Assembly (NCBI GenBank): GCA_034401135.1
Contig: JAWZSP010000002.1
Coordinates: forward strand, 5,022,001-5,086,000
Source of the DNA: Volutella citrinella
Lineage: Eukaryota > Ascomycota > Sordariomycetes > Hypocreales > Nectriaceae
Direction of reading: 5' to 3'
Length of the DNA: 64,000 bases
Shown: positions 33,623 through 45,819 of the stretch, one piece after another
Numbering within the stretch: position 1 is the first letter of the stretch
How the letters are laid out: the number at the start of each line of letters is the position of its first letter
Program-made: the position numbers and the translations under genes
Notes under the pieces: model-generated
What the model was told of the DNA's origin: nothing
Seen by the model: only the letters and a program-made list of their open reading frames with translations
Databases searched by the model: none

Positions 33623-35622
33623 CTAGTTGCAGGTAAAGGCGCCACCGACAGTTCCAGATTTGTAAGCGTCAATGATGCTCTGAATGGTTGTGTAGGTGCC
33701 GGCAACCGTGACGAACGAGCCTATGGCAATGGTAAAGCAGTGGAGGCTGACCAGTGCCATCTTCTTCTTGCTCGATCGGTAGTCGTCCTTAAGCATATAT
33801 AGACCCATAAAGGCGGGAATGACGAGCTATATGCAACAAAATCGTTAGCAACGAGAGCCGTACTTGCAGCAAGTCGGAACACGTACGCATGTGGGCGCAC
33901 AGCAAAGAGAGCCGATGAGACCAAGGAGATAGCTGAAGAAGGGCACAGCTTCCGCGACGATGAAGGCCAGGGCAGTGATGCCCAATGTTGATCCCCTGCA
34001 TTGCACACATGTGAGAAATGGGACCAAAGCACCTTTGGGAGATGGCAAAGACTCACAGCCAAGTGGCCCAGTGGATAAGGCTGTTGCTCTGCAAATGTTC
34101 CGAGCCACGAAGAATACGCACAAGCAGCTGGGCATCGTTGGTGGTCAGCTTTTGTTTAGTAACTACGGGTAGAGGCCCGACTTACAAACTTGGCTGCCAG
34201 GTGAGCCCACAGGGTCGATGTCATGATGAAGCCTGGAATCGACACTCCAAAGGCAATCTTCTCGATGGTGCCTCCAGCACTGGCCAAAGAGGGGCTGGCG
34301 ACGTATTGGCCGCAGTAACTGGCGTCCAGTGATTAGTGTTCTGGTCAAACATGACGTTCATTTCCCTTGTCGTCGCTCTTACATGTACACAACTGTTCCA
34401 AAGCAAACATAGCAAGTCATCAGTGCCAGCTGAGACGAGAACAAGGCTTTGGGGAACGATCTCGGAACCTTCATTTCGGCAATAACGGGCATGAAGGTCG
34501 GGGTCGAACCGAAGCCGGCTATACCAGTCGATCAGTATCAGTCCTGGCCTCCTTGATGTCGAGGCGCCCAGAGTTGAACTCACCAAAGAGGTTGATTGCA
34601 GCAGTCAGGCCAGCAATAAAGCCCGGAGTGCCCACAGCAATGACGCCCAGATCATATGTACCCTGCTGAGGAGCGGCGGCTGGTCGATCGACCTGCGTGA
34701 CACCGACGCTGTTGATGAATGTCAGTGTCCCACACATTGCGAAAGAAAGCGCAACCAGCACTCACACGACGATGAAAACAGCGGTGAAGATGGATGCAAA
34801 ACCGATCCAAGTCAAGATGGCGAGCCTACCGAGTGTCTGGATGCTGGCAACCAACCCCGTGCAGACGGCAGCTACCATGGTCCAGACGACAGTACAGGCC
34901 TTACCATTGGCCAGGATCTTGAGACCCTGTGCCATGCCAATAAAACTCGAGCCAGTGGCCAAGCTGCAATCGAGATGCAAAGTCAGCGTTCTGGTTCTGC
35001 GTGTCTCCCCAAATGGATATGGATGGACCTGCAACCAAGACTTACATCCAAGTCAGCAAGAACAAAGCGCCAGCGACCTCCCGCGCGACGGGGCCTCCCA
35101 TGAGGTCTGCAGCGTCGGCGATGTTGTGGACGCCGCGATGAGCCATTCGGAAAGTGTACATGACGTAGGCATAGTCTACAAGGACACGGAACGGGTCAGA
35201 AACTGGGCTTCAGCGCATAGATGGGGTGGTGTGGTGTGGTATGGTCTGGTTCTTACAAGTTGTCATCGAGCCCCAGCAGATGACGAGGATGATGCCGGGG
35301 CCGTATCCAACGACTCCAAAGGCGAAAGGGATGCCGAGGACGCCTGTCGCGAAGCACAGCTTCATGAGGATGATGGCCGTTCGGATCCTAGGCAGGGAAT
35401 TGGAGTCAGTCATGCGGGACAAGGCTTGTTTGTGGGCGCATACCATCCGAGAGTGCGGAAGTCGGTCTGTCCGGGGATAGACGTGAAAACCTCGTCGTCT
35501 TCGACAGTTCCCATCTTGGAGTCCACGTCTGGCTGGGTGTAGGAGTCGACTGCAGCTTCCACCTTCTCAGGCTTGACCTCGTTGGTCTTGGTATCGGACC
35601 CGTGAACATGATGATGATGCAT
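33623..35622 (-). CDS. AAAP-family amino acid transporter
   Basis: ATG at 35622, stop at 33623, spread over about eight exons with short introns; roughly 470 residues. The hydrophilic N-terminus (MHHHHVHGSDTK, then LGW) leads into helix 1, AIILMKLCFATGVLGIPFAF, the conserved opening of fungal Aa_trans proteins. Further helices: AGALFLLTWM, LAILTWIGFASIFTAVF, LGVIAVGTPGFIAGLTAAI, GFGSTPTFMPVIAEMKVPRS and, near the end, YKSGTVGGAFTCN. The GFGSTPTFMPVIAEM loop is typical of neutral amino acid permeases of this group. Probably plasma membrane or vacuolar; direction and substrate unknown. Confidence 0.85.
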
Positions 35623-36297
35623 GGCTGGCCGAGGTGAGGTCGAATCGATGCTGAGGTGTCAGGCTGATGGTGATGGATGGATGGATGGATGGATGGATGC
35701 TGGAGATAGGGTTGATAGAGCAACCCTTTTATGTAAATGGCAACGAATGCTTGTCGCTGCGAGAAGACGTCAGGGCCGCCGCGTGGTATCTAAAGACGAA
35801 TCTACCCCAACCGACCGGACTAACTTCAGTGCACTGACTAGCTAGCATGACCAGCCTCGATGATACCACTAGATCCAGTCGGATACTACAGAGTACCCCA
35901 CACACACACAACGGCAGACGGGACCCGGTTCCCCTCATTCATCGAGCCCCCGCGTTGCGTGTGTCGCTGAGAACCGACGCTAGCGGATTTCCGCCTGCGG
36001 AGATCCACGCAGGTGTGCCATCCTTGATGAGCTTAATGGGCTTATCATTGCCACGGAATTGTCGAGGAGCGGGAACCGAGTGATTCAACACCCGAAATCA
36101 GTTGGCAATAGCAAAGTAGCTGCTCATTCCCGTGATTCCGCCCTGGTAATGTACTCGTGTGTATCACGTTGATGGGTGGCTGGATGGATTCTGGTATCAT
36201 TCAATTCGAGGCCATCGAGGCCATTCAGGTAATTAACTGACGTCATTCGGTCATCAAGGCCATGGTCGATTTGCCCCAGGCCTGCAGAATCTCATCT
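35623..36297. other. Intergenic, promoter of the AAAP gene
   Basis: Contains a perfect (ATGG)n microsatellite at 35672-35698 just upstream of the start codon. Nothing else recognised. Confidence 0.55.
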
Positions 36298-37005
36298 TCA
36301 GCTAGTGCTAAATGCCTTGACCTCATAATCAACGCTATTGATGCCCAACTTTTGTCCGACATGCCAGCCTTTGCCTCCAATCGCCTGTGATGCTACACTC
36401 AATGACGGGAGTCCTTCTGCGTGGCTGGACTCGAATGTGACGCGCCAGTCCCCCTCCAACTCTTCCTTTCGCGCCGAAAAGATGCCATCCAAGGCCTTTC
36501 GGATGGCCAAGTACATGCCCCCAACCCTGGCAATAAAGGTAGTTCCGTCACTGCTCTGGAGAATCCACGATTTCTCCCCGGGTTGCAGCTTGGCTGTGAT
36601 GTCCCTCCAAACCTCCTCGTACGGGGTCACGGCATTGCTCCTGTGCGGGCAGGGCGTGGATCCAATTTCCAGCTCGTCGCCGTTGTCCATGGTCACAAAG
36701 TAGGCCTCATCGGGCACAGTGAGATCGAGGGAGTCGATGATGTGAGTCCATCGACACGTTACTGCACAGTTCTGTTAGGTGACCTTGTTCTGTATCTAGC
36801 TATCATGTCGCAAGCTGGGTAACATACGTGGATTTTCCTTGAGAACGATCCGTTCACCAGCGCGGCTCCATTGGATTTGGTCGTCCTCGGTCACTCGCAA
36901 GTCCACAAAGTATCCTCCCACATTCAGAGCAATTGTCACCGTGTCCTCAAACGCCTCATCTGGCAGCCAGCGCAGGCTGATACGTTGCAGGGCCTGAGGT
37001 TGCAT
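36298..37005 (-). CDS. HRI1-family protein
   Basis: Two exons, 37005-36828 and 36761-36298, with a GTATGT...GTGCAG intron; 213 residues. It resembles the conserved fungal HRI1 family (two related beta-barrel halves, about 240 residues in yeast): RISLRWLPDEAFEDTV and GYFVDLRVTEDDQIQW in the first half, CRWTHIIDSLDL and TPYEEVWRDI at the junction, DWRVTFESSH and WHVGQKLGINSVDYEV in the second. Yeast Hri1 has no firm biochemical role. Intact and well ordered, unlike many neighbours. Confidence 0.7.
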
Positions 37006-37462
37006 TGTGCCGTGGTTGATTGACGATTAACTGTGTGGACTGTTGGTGATGGATCATGGACAACGCAAACTTGGCTCAAATTACAATAATAAATACATGA
37101 CGCTACCAATGCCGCCGGGGACTGCATCTACCCCGCGTGAAAGCATGCTTTGGTGCAATGTAACGCAACGAGGCTAGCTCCTTGGCCTATGACGGCCGAG
37201 GGCGAGGCCCCGCCGTCTCCATCATCAGGGTCGGAGCGTGACACGGCAGCGCTCGGAAATGCGCGAGAGACCGGGTTTCCGCGCTGCTCCACCTTTTTTG
37301 GCGGAGGAGGGTCTTGATTTTGTCGCGGCCAACAGATATGGCTACTCATTGAAATGGCCGGACGCGGGAATTGGGGGGAGAATTCCGGTCTGGTGCCAAG
37401 CATTTCCCCCATACCTTGTCCCAATTTCCGTATGTGGTTATTGAGGGGTAGAAATAGATTAA
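37006..37462. other. Intergenic, promoter of the HRI1-like gene
   Basis: No gene or repeat recognised. Confidence 0.5.
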
Positions 37463-40400
37463 TCAAGTCTTTGACCGCTCCTTGTCGTACAAGGCCTGTA
37501 GTAGTTCTGTCTGGCCAGTGATGAGATTGGCTGGATCAGCCTCTAGGAGCGACAGCAGTGATAGACATCGCATCATCGACATAGCCTCCTTGTCTTGATC
37601 CTGGGGTGTGACGCTTCCCTCCTTGAAGAGATTCAACCCAGCCTGGAAGACCAAGTGGCTTGTTGTCCAGTCCATGGGAAAGACGAGGTGCGGATTCTGC
37701 GCAACTTGGCCCAAGCCAGGAAAGACGACGAGCTGTTGACCGCGGGCTATTTCAAGACCTGCCCTGGAAATATTGTCACATATATTGAGTGCTGCACCTC
37801 CCGGGGTAGGCCAGAGCTGTGAAATGAGCAGAATACCGTGGTAGTAGTTGAGCTCGCCCCACGAAACCATCTGTCGCGGTTCGTGCTTCTCAGGCATCGA
37901 TGCGAGCTTTGCTTTCCACCGTACAAACCATTCATCAAGTCCACTTCGATATTTCTGGGCATCAGTGTTTGCTCGGCCGGGGTCCCGGGGTGCTAAAATA
38001 GCACTGTGGATGAGGAGTTTTTGAAGCGATATGAGATAAAAGAAGATGGAAATGTGCTCCTCGAGGGTTCCGGTAATAGAGCGCGTCAGTTCCTGCTCTC
38101 TATCAGCAAGTTGCAATTCCAGTACGAGTACGAGATAGAACTACCTCGCGAAGGTTGTCACCTATAGTGAGCAAAGTTGGCCGACCAAATGCAATAGAAA
38201 TTTGGCTAATTGAGTATGAGACGAGTATAAGCATAGGGCTCTATTAACCATGACTCACCCTTCAAGACAATAAAGTGTTCGAGTAAGTGTGCAGAACAGG
38301 TTGTAGTCTTCGTCAGGGTCCATGGACGGACGATGGGACAGATCGAAAAAGAGGCGAATGGCGAACCCAAGATGCCTCCAGATGTCCCCAGACTTGGGAC
38401 TCAGCAAAAGATAGACACATATCAAGAGCGTTCTCTGCAGTAGAGCAATATTTGAGTGTCTAGAGGCGTGGTCACACTTCGTGCCTAGCTGCCTTACTGC
38501 CTTGTCAAAATATAGAGCACCATAGGCAGCCAGTTCAGGCTCAGTTCTCTTTGCAACCAACGAGGCGATGGCAAGGACCAAGTAAAGCAGCTCTAGGGCT
38601 TGCTCTGATGCCAGAGTTATTCCGTTGTCGTAGCAGCTCGAGAGCAATGTTTGTAGTGATGATGCTTCGAGAATCGGAAAGAAGGTATTGGTGGATTTGG
38701 AGAAGACGTCGAACAGAGCGGATGCTACTGATAGCGGGGGACGATCAATGTCTGCCATTATATGGCCAGCTAGAGTTTCAGGGCCCCAGCCATGTGGAAT
38801 CCGGTATGAGGCGGGCACGGTGGTTTCACGATGCAAGAGAGTCATCAGACACCCCAAGGAGCTCGAGGGCCCGAAGAACAGCGCGTTGGTCTCGAAGCCA
38901 AGGTTCATATATGCCAAGTCCGTGATTTCGTTTTTGTGACATCTTGGGCGTAGCAGCAGGGCCCTCTCCAAGGGTTCGGGCTGATGTGATTGAGCATGAG
39001 TTGTGGCACCTTCTTCGAGAACCCGAATCCTTTCCACAAGGGTGCATATCCGCCTGTTATAATGGTAAGCAAAACGAGCAATCTTAATCTCCATTAAGGG
39101 GCGGCCTACTCGAACGGAACATTCTCTGACAGAATAGGGTCGAAGAAGACGCATTGGCGTGCGGTACGGTGACACTCCTTACACGCGGGGAGTTGGCGGT
39201 GACACTTGATGCGTCGGTCTCGGCAGGAGCTGCAAGCAGGGAGGGCCTGGAGAATCTTGTCCAGAATTAGTTCAGAATTCACTGGGTCCAGACTTGTTTT
39301 CTTCTGCTCGAAATCCTTCAGTATCGGCTCCAGGGTCTCATACACGGGCTCATGCACTGGAGCGCCCAAGAATGTGTGATGGTCGTTCGTGACTAGGTCC
39401 TCGTTTATGAAATCCTGCCACCATGATTCATCCTCTAGGAATCCATTGCTCGTCGGTGCCGATATCTCAGACCCGGGAGTGCTTTTTGGACCCGGGAGAG
39501 GGATATTTCGGTGATAAATGCTGTGGATTCGACGCTGGGTGACCAAGCAATCCAATTCCTCGAGGACATTCATGTCATACTCGGATCCGTCGTTTCCGGG
39601 GGGGTTTCGCAAGCTAGTGTCCACAAGCTCCTTAATGTAACCCGAGGTGCTCGACAGGGCAGGCCATCGTTTGGCCAGGGTGGTCTACGTCTGCGTTGTT
39701 AGCATTCTTGGCCTTGACGTGACTTGTCGTCTTACTTACGAAGAGTTTGACAAGGCCGTCGAGAGTCGAATTCGAATCGCTAGTCAGAGATGCTTCGTCG
39801 ACTTCGACGGCGTGATTCCGAAGAGCGTATAGAAGCACCATGCCGGCTTGAAACGCGCTGTTGGCTAGCTCAAAGACGAGGAGGAAGCCGCCAGCAATGG
39901 CGAATTCCAATGAGGAGTTGATGAGTTGAATCGCGGCAAATACCGCCGCCTTGAGAGACTGTTCTGACACTGAAATATTCCTAGAGCATGGCCGGTGTAG
40001 TAGAACTTGGCATTGGTGCGCCGCAACAGCTAGCCATGGCGAGCTGAGGCTATCTGCTCTGACTTGTTGAACCAGACTGCGTATGCAATCGTCTGTTTGG
40101 CGGACCCATTCCTCATAGTCCCGGGAGTGTGGCGGTATGGGATGGTCAAAAAATTGGATGGCATGGATTTGCGATTGAACCAGCGAGACATAGGCTTGGA
40201 CAAGGAACTGCTTCTCCTTGTTGCCATGGGACATACCTGGAATGGACCCATCTAGACGGACCTGCGCAGGCCCACCATTAAAAGGTAGCCGTGTGGTTAT
40301 ATGCCCATCACTCAGCGCGACGGGGCATCCAGCGGCAATTGCGACAGTCCGGTCCAGTAGATACGTCTGTTTTCAAAATGTCAGATGTAAAGGCAGCGTT

Positions 40401-41507
40401 ACATGGTCATATGTTACTAACCACCCAGAACAGGCACCTATGCAATTCAGCATTCACTGAGTCGGCCGCTATCATCATTTCTGGGTCTTGATGGAGCCCA
40501 AGGCTGACAGCCATCCGCATTGCTTCACCGGTCAGATACCACAAGTTGCCAGTTCCAGGAACGAACAACGCTAGTTGGATGAGAAGCAGAAGGCACTGCA
40601 GCGACACCATTGATGCATCACTCAGGAAATCCGAGCAACTCATTGCGTCCGCATGCAACGACTCGGTCAGAGCAGCAACTTTCCGAAAGTCTTGGTTCTT
40701 GGAACCGAGTGAGCTAATGGCAAGAATAACGCTGATGATAAAGTGGGTAGTCTTGGACTGTGTGGAATCGACGGCCAGCTCGCCGTAGAATTGATGGAAC
40801 CTTGCCGCAAGATCAGACTCGGCGAAGCAAGGGAGTCGAGGTAGGATTGTCTCCTTGTAGTTATCGAACAGGCGACGGGCTACCTCCAGGGGCATCTTCC
40901 TGGCATTGAAGCGAGAGAATTGAGCCCCGTATTCTTGCCCGGCAGACCTAGGGGGTGTATCGTAATAGACACCCCGAATAGGAATCTTGAGCGGTGGCCT
41001 TTCTGATGGATAGAACAACTTTGCCTGGTGAGGCAATACCGAGCGAGAGCTGGTGAGACTCGTCGTCAGGTGATTTCCGGTGGACATGGCGGCGATGTCG
41101 AGCATCTTCTGCTGCTGCGGGTGTGAGCGACCAGGGAGGGGGCCCGGCTCATTGCCACGGCGCTGGAGCTCAGCCAAGCGTTGCTCGAGATACTGCAGGG
41201 GGCTCCAACTCGTTAGAAATGGACGCCAGTGCTCCCGTATGCGTCTGACGGGAGGGGGTTGAGACAGCTACCTTCGCGGGACATCACTCGCCGTTTGGCG
41301 GTTGATTGCCGAGCACTCGGCTCCTGCCACCACACAACGTAGACATTTTGGTGTTGCTCTATCGCACTTTTCATTTGCTTAGAGGTGCAGAGCAGGTATA
41401 GGGATGGAGGGCCCTTGTGCATGCAGACGTACCTTTTGCTTGAGCCTGTAGCAGCGGGAACACGCCGGAGTCGTCTGGTGTCGTTTTGCCCTGGGTCCGG
41501 GTGCCAT
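37463..41507 (-). CDS. Double Zn2Cys6 regulator: two complete DNA-binding/regulatory modules in one frame
   Basis: Eight exons keep one frame: 41507-41433, 41366-41272, 41208-40422, 40366-39740, 39684-39110, 39053-38259, 38205-38145, 38095-37463, predicting 1215 residues. Module 1: cluster cysteines 16, 19, 26, 33, 36, 43 (CSRCYRLKQKC), coiled coil YLEQRLAELQRR, middle homology region with LFDNYKETILPRLPCF and GNLWYLTGEAMRMAVSLGLH, and a tail reaching LAKRWPALSS and WWQDFINEDL. Module 2: cysteines 679, 682, 689, 696, 699, 706 (CSSCRDRRIKC), coiled coil ICTLVERIRVLEE and a second middle homology region (DVFSKSTNTFFPILEA, HLGFAIRLFFDLSHRPSM). The junction is a 55-bp GTAAGT intron (39739-39685). 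If splicing used an acceptor 6 bases earlier, or failed, module 1 would end there (stop at 39632 without splicing) and module 2 could start at the ATG at 39573. Nuclear; targets unknown. Confidence 0.78.
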
Positions 41508-42322
41508 GGCGGTTCGAATTTAGCATGGCAAGTTGACGACAGATCCGATTCCACGTGCAGAGGGTCATTGGCAGGCCGTGAGAGCGATTGGCAGTAACTG
41601 GTCGGAGTTGGGCATCTTGTTGGAGTTGGAACTTGGAATGAAGGTGGAGCACGACTGCCCAGCCACGTGACCTTTACCAAGCAGGATACAGTTAGACCTG
41701 TGCCGCGGGGTCAGCAACCAAGAGCTCCGTTTCAACCATCCGCGCCTCTCGAGTATGAAAAGGTGTGCCTCTTTGGGCTAGAACATGGTGATCTCATTGA
41801 CTGTATGACGATGGATGAAGAAGGAAGGTCAGGGCTCCGAGCCTGCCTTGACTAGCTACATACAGTGTCAGTCCACAGTGTTTGGGTTACTCCCCACTGT
41901 GCATAGATGCTTCATCTAACATCGAGGGTATAGGGTAGCATTAAGGGACATGGATAGCCACCATTACTACGGAGTACATCATGATAAACACGGGTTACGA
42001 CAAGCAAAACAAAAACTCACTTTGTGCATCTCTACCCAGGTGATCCAGTACTTGCCCCTCAGAGTATCTTATTGAGCACGCCGAACATGACAGAGCAGAG
42101 ACAATTTGTGGCGAGCGGCAATTCTTCATGGCGACAGTACTTGTCTTCAAACCCGTAGCCTGTTAAATTCTATTCGAGATCTCCGTCCAAAGGTCTCATT
42201 ACTACAAGTGTATACGCCCTGACGCCAGTTCATACTTTCCGTCCTTGCACGTTCCATTGTCGTTTTGCATGTCCCACACGCCCCCCCATTGTCGACTCCG
42301 CTCATGCTCTCGAGAGGCCCCA
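41508..42322. other. Intergenic, promoter of the double regulator
   Basis: No gene recognised; short frames only. Confidence 0.5.
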
Positions 42323-43042
42323 TCAGTCGTAGCAAAACTCGGAGGAGGCTCGACTAGCAGGCCGAGGGGGCGTGGGACTTCGGGGCCGGGCCGGTGGTGG
42401 GCATGTACACGCAGGTTGATGGTTACGATGCAGCAGCTTGTGCTCGGCCAAGTCTCGTTGCTTCGGGTCCTCCAACAGCAAAGAGGCCGGAAAGTTGTCC
42501 CATACGAGACGAGGCACAATGTCGATCTCCTGTTCTTTGATCGGTAAAAGGGTGATCTTCTGAATCCTATCGACAAGGGTGTTGACAGCGCAATGTCGTA
42601 GAGAGCCCCAGATCATTTCTTGGTAAAGCCTGAGCAGCTGATCAAGAGCCAAAGTCTTTTGCGGCATACGAAGCCAGTCGGGTATAAGCGATGGCTCTTG
42701 ACAGCCGCGGGCCTTGCAATTGCTGCAATCAAATACTTGGCATTTGCCAGTATCCCGTATCTTGCAGGCCGTGATGTGGATGGTCGCCCCGACGATGCTG
42801 CGACGGGCCAGATTCTGGTTCAATTCGCGCGGGGACTCTGGAGACCCCACCGGGTCATACGGGTCGGAGAGTGCGGTCTCGTTTTGTGAAAGATAGACCT
42901 CGTAGTAAAAGGTACCCGTTTCGTCGACCCGTATGGTGTGTTGGCTTATGCATTCATTTGGCTCTAGCCATGCAGTTTTCTCAATGGCCGCAATGAGCCC
43001 GAGTCTGAGTGTCTCGGGCGAATCATGGGATAAAGAAGGCAT
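42323..43042 (-). CDS. Hypothetical protein with Pro/Arg-rich tail
   Basis: Single exon from ATG at 43042, 239 residues. Opens MPSLSHDSPETLRLGLIAAI and has VDETGTFYYEVYLSQNE, a small cysteine group CKIRDTGKCQVFDCSNCKA that could bind a metal, and a helical part LDQLLRLYQEMIWGSLRH. The end is CTCPPPARPRSPTPPRPAS. No signal peptide or membrane segment. Family not recognised. The frame also extends 28 codons upstream without an ATG, so a further 5' exon is possible. Confidence 0.6.
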   Translation of the reverse strand: MPSLSHDSPETLRLGLIAAIEKTAWLEPNECISQHTIRVDETGTFYYEVYLSQNETALSDPYDPVGSPESPRELNQNLARRSIVGATIHITACKIRDTGKCQVFDCSNCKARGCQEPSLIPDWLRMPQKTLALDQLLRLYQEMIWGSLRHCAVNTLVDRIQKITLLPIKEQEIDIVPRLVWDNFPASLLLEDPKQRDLAEHKLLHRNHQPACTCPPPARPRSPTPPRPASRASSEFCYD

Positions 43043-44049
43043 GATGGACTGACGTTGGACCTGTGGCTCAGCACTTTTATTTCTCGGCTCTGTCAATAGG
43101 CTGGCTGCAAGTTTCCCACTACACAACCGGTCTTGAACTGATACTGGGTCGTGAGCAAGTGACTCTAAGTGCAGGGTCAGGGAAATATATAGCCTCGAAA
43201 ATTGGAGCTGCTGGGCGCATTATTCTGTTCTTGCTGTGAGGCTGTGCTCAGTTCGTCATTGGTGGCTCTTTGTTGGTCTGTTCGAGCGACTAACGACACA
43301 GGTATACCGCCACGACGCCATGTTCAACCTCCTTTGTGTGCTGAAGCAGCATCTGGATAGCCCCATTGTTCACACATTGTGCCTGTGCGTCTCTGGGCCA
43401 GCTCAACAAACACAAAAGACGTTTTCTGTATAGTCGATGGAACAAGGGCAGCGGCTCCCTTTGTTCGCTAACAAAGCTGCCTCTTCTATGGCCGTTGGGA
43501 GTGGGGACGGAAGTAAGTTGGGAAAGGTCACAGTTGCTTGGAGAAAAGCGTCTGGTATGAGATCTCTCAAGAGAAGGCAGCTGCGAGACTGTGACTTCTT
43601 CTTCATCCTCGTCATTGCAGTTGACGTGGTTTCAGATGAAAGAAGAAGGTCGTAACATGCAGTGTTAATAATAGTAACTTACAGTCGGATGTTTTGATCG
43701 CAAGAGATGTTGTGCTGATCAGGGGACCAATGACCAATATCCGGACGCTCTCTCTGCTTACTTTGCCGGGTCTCCCATCTCCAGCGTATCCAGCTATACT
43801 CGCTCAGAAAAGCTTATCACCATGCCGATAGTGGCTGATCATGTACTTGAGCACTCTGATGTATTCAAGGCCATCTTCGCTGACCGTGCAGCGACAGATC
43901 ACGTGCTTATTGATGCCGCTGGCCTGTGTCTGCTGCTCACGTTTCTATTCTGCGCAAAACATTCATGCTTGACCACAGTACACCAGCATCAGGCCGCAAG
44001 AATGATGTATGACCCAGGCCGCACACTGTAACTGTCCATGGGCAGCAGT
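43043..44049. other. Intergenic, no gene recognised
   Basis: Short frames only. A frame at 43822-44031 just ahead of the kinase-like remnant (MPIVADHVLEHSDVFKAIF) may be part of its lost 5' end but is in another phase. Confidence 0.35.
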
Positions 44050-44990
44050 GGCCAGCCGCTGACGGTTCACGTGGAGTCGCGACCGGCCGACTTTTCACTT
44101 TCGGCCGCCATGCTCGTGGAAATCGTACAGAGCCCCGACAATGCACATCTACCAGAAAAGGCTTTTCTCAAGTTGTTTGATCGGCGCCACGCCAAAGAAT
44201 ACCGGAAAAAGCAGCACATGCGCGATTGGGACCCTCAGCTCGAGTTTGGGGTGGTCAGATTTTGCCAGACGGAAGCCGCCAGCAGCTTTTTCTAGAGGTG
44301 GCAAGATGATGATTTGAGCTACGATAGCACCTGGGGTGCGCCCGAGAAAGAAATTTGCCTCTAGGACATCTTAAATGATGACTTTAAGACCGAAGTTGAA
44401 GCCTATAAAGCACTACAGGAGCACCAGGGCCGACTGATCCTACAACTTTATACTACTGTCAGCCACTCTATCACCCTGGACCCGACGCCCCTGTTCTTAT
44501 GCCCAAAGTCTTTAAAATGCCTGGTATCCTTATAGAATTCATTAACGGATTTCGTATATTAGATATGTTAAAGCACCTAGACCGCTCTGAATAGAATTAT
44601 ATTGTCGGCCGCGCTGTCACGGTGACGGGTACAGTCCTCAACAACAGCACAATTCTAAACCAGGATATCCGTCCAGACAATATGTTAGTCAGTCATAATG
44701 ACAACTACAAGCGAGGATATCGTATTATCATGATTGACTTTAGGTGCTGTCGTCTAAGGGAGGACGGCGAGACGGACGAAGAATGGGGGTTGGTAAAAAA
44801 CAGGCAAGATGAAGAGGGTGCTATGGGCGAAATAATGAAAATCAGGCTAAGGACCCAGGCCAACTTTTCGCTTGAATACGATCGACCTCGGACATGGAGG
44901 ATGTATGCAGACACGACGACGCCGTCAACATCAACAAGCATGACAGGCTTGGTAGCAACCGCGCAGCCACGAGCCTCGGTGTGAAAACGG
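44050..44990 (+). pseudogene. Decayed protein-kinase-like gene
   Basis: One frame carries fungal kinase-like/APH-type landmarks broken by stops: EKAFLKLFDRRHAKEYRKK (lysine-bearing strand), FKTEVEAYKALQEHQGR (alphaC region), then after a shift PGILIEFINGFRILDM, the catalytic-loop-like NQDIRPDNMLV and the DFG-equivalent IIMIDFRCCRL. TAG codons at 44293-44295 and 44362-44364 fall where glutamine would be natural, matching C-to-T change at CpA; a third TAG lies at 44592-44594. The gene is inactive but the motif order is intact, so decay is fairly recent. Confidence 0.7.
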
Positions 44991-45819
44991 AACGGAGCGT
45001 TAGCTAGACCAACTGACGAATGGATAAAGTGTTGATGATTCTATATGGCCCCGACCAGAGCTGCAATAAATATGGGCATAGCGGCCATAATGAATTGTCG
45101 TCGAGAAGAGCGGCGAATAGGCCCGTTTCACAGCTCCTTTGCGAAGGATCGCGCCGACCCAGGGGATATTAGATGATCGCTCGGGTCCGCGAGCCATGAC
45201 CTAACGGCGTCTTATCGTTTACTGTAGCTTATTGGTCTCATGTGCTGCAAACTCTCACCTACCCGTGCACATGGATGGGGTATCTCGCTCCAAAAGTCGC
45301 ATTCCCATGTCGAGACTCCCATGTTCAGATTCAGCATAATCCAAGCAGCAGCTGGAGCGCCGTCGGGCTCAGCCAGAATCGTGATGTCGCTTGTTTTGCG
45401 TGCCACGCGGTGTCAACAAGCGCAACCGAGCCCTTGAGGATGCAGGCTTAACGCGTGGACATCTAAGCCGGACTCAGTCCTCCCCTAAGAGGGCTGGCAG
45501 CCGAGGAGTTTCGGCATCAATTGGAGACAGCAGTTTATGGATGCAAATGCTGGTGGTCATGCTCCTTCATCCATTCATCATAGAACCCAGGTAAATTGAT
45601 TGTGCCGAATATAAACGCCCTTCTAGTCCGTGATATCTTTACATTGTCCTGAAGCACACAGCTTCCACGTACTAACAAAACTAATGGCTCGCTCGCTCTC
45701 GGAAATATCATTGTTACATTGTGTCATCCCATAGAAGGGAGCCGAGACATTCGTATAGAAGTCCCTGTTCCCAGTCCGCTTAATCTCCACACTGAAATCG
45801 TACCTTCCACAGCCACCTC
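44991..45819. other. Intergenic, no gene recognised
   Basis: Short frames on both strands without domain character. Confidence 0.45.

Noticed and set aside
39573..39632. Two separate tandem Zn2Cys6 genes 58 bp apart
   Set aside because: First considered, but a consensus intron at 39739-39685 removes the only stop and places the conserved tail of module 1 in the same frame as module 2; retained as the alternative in the finding.
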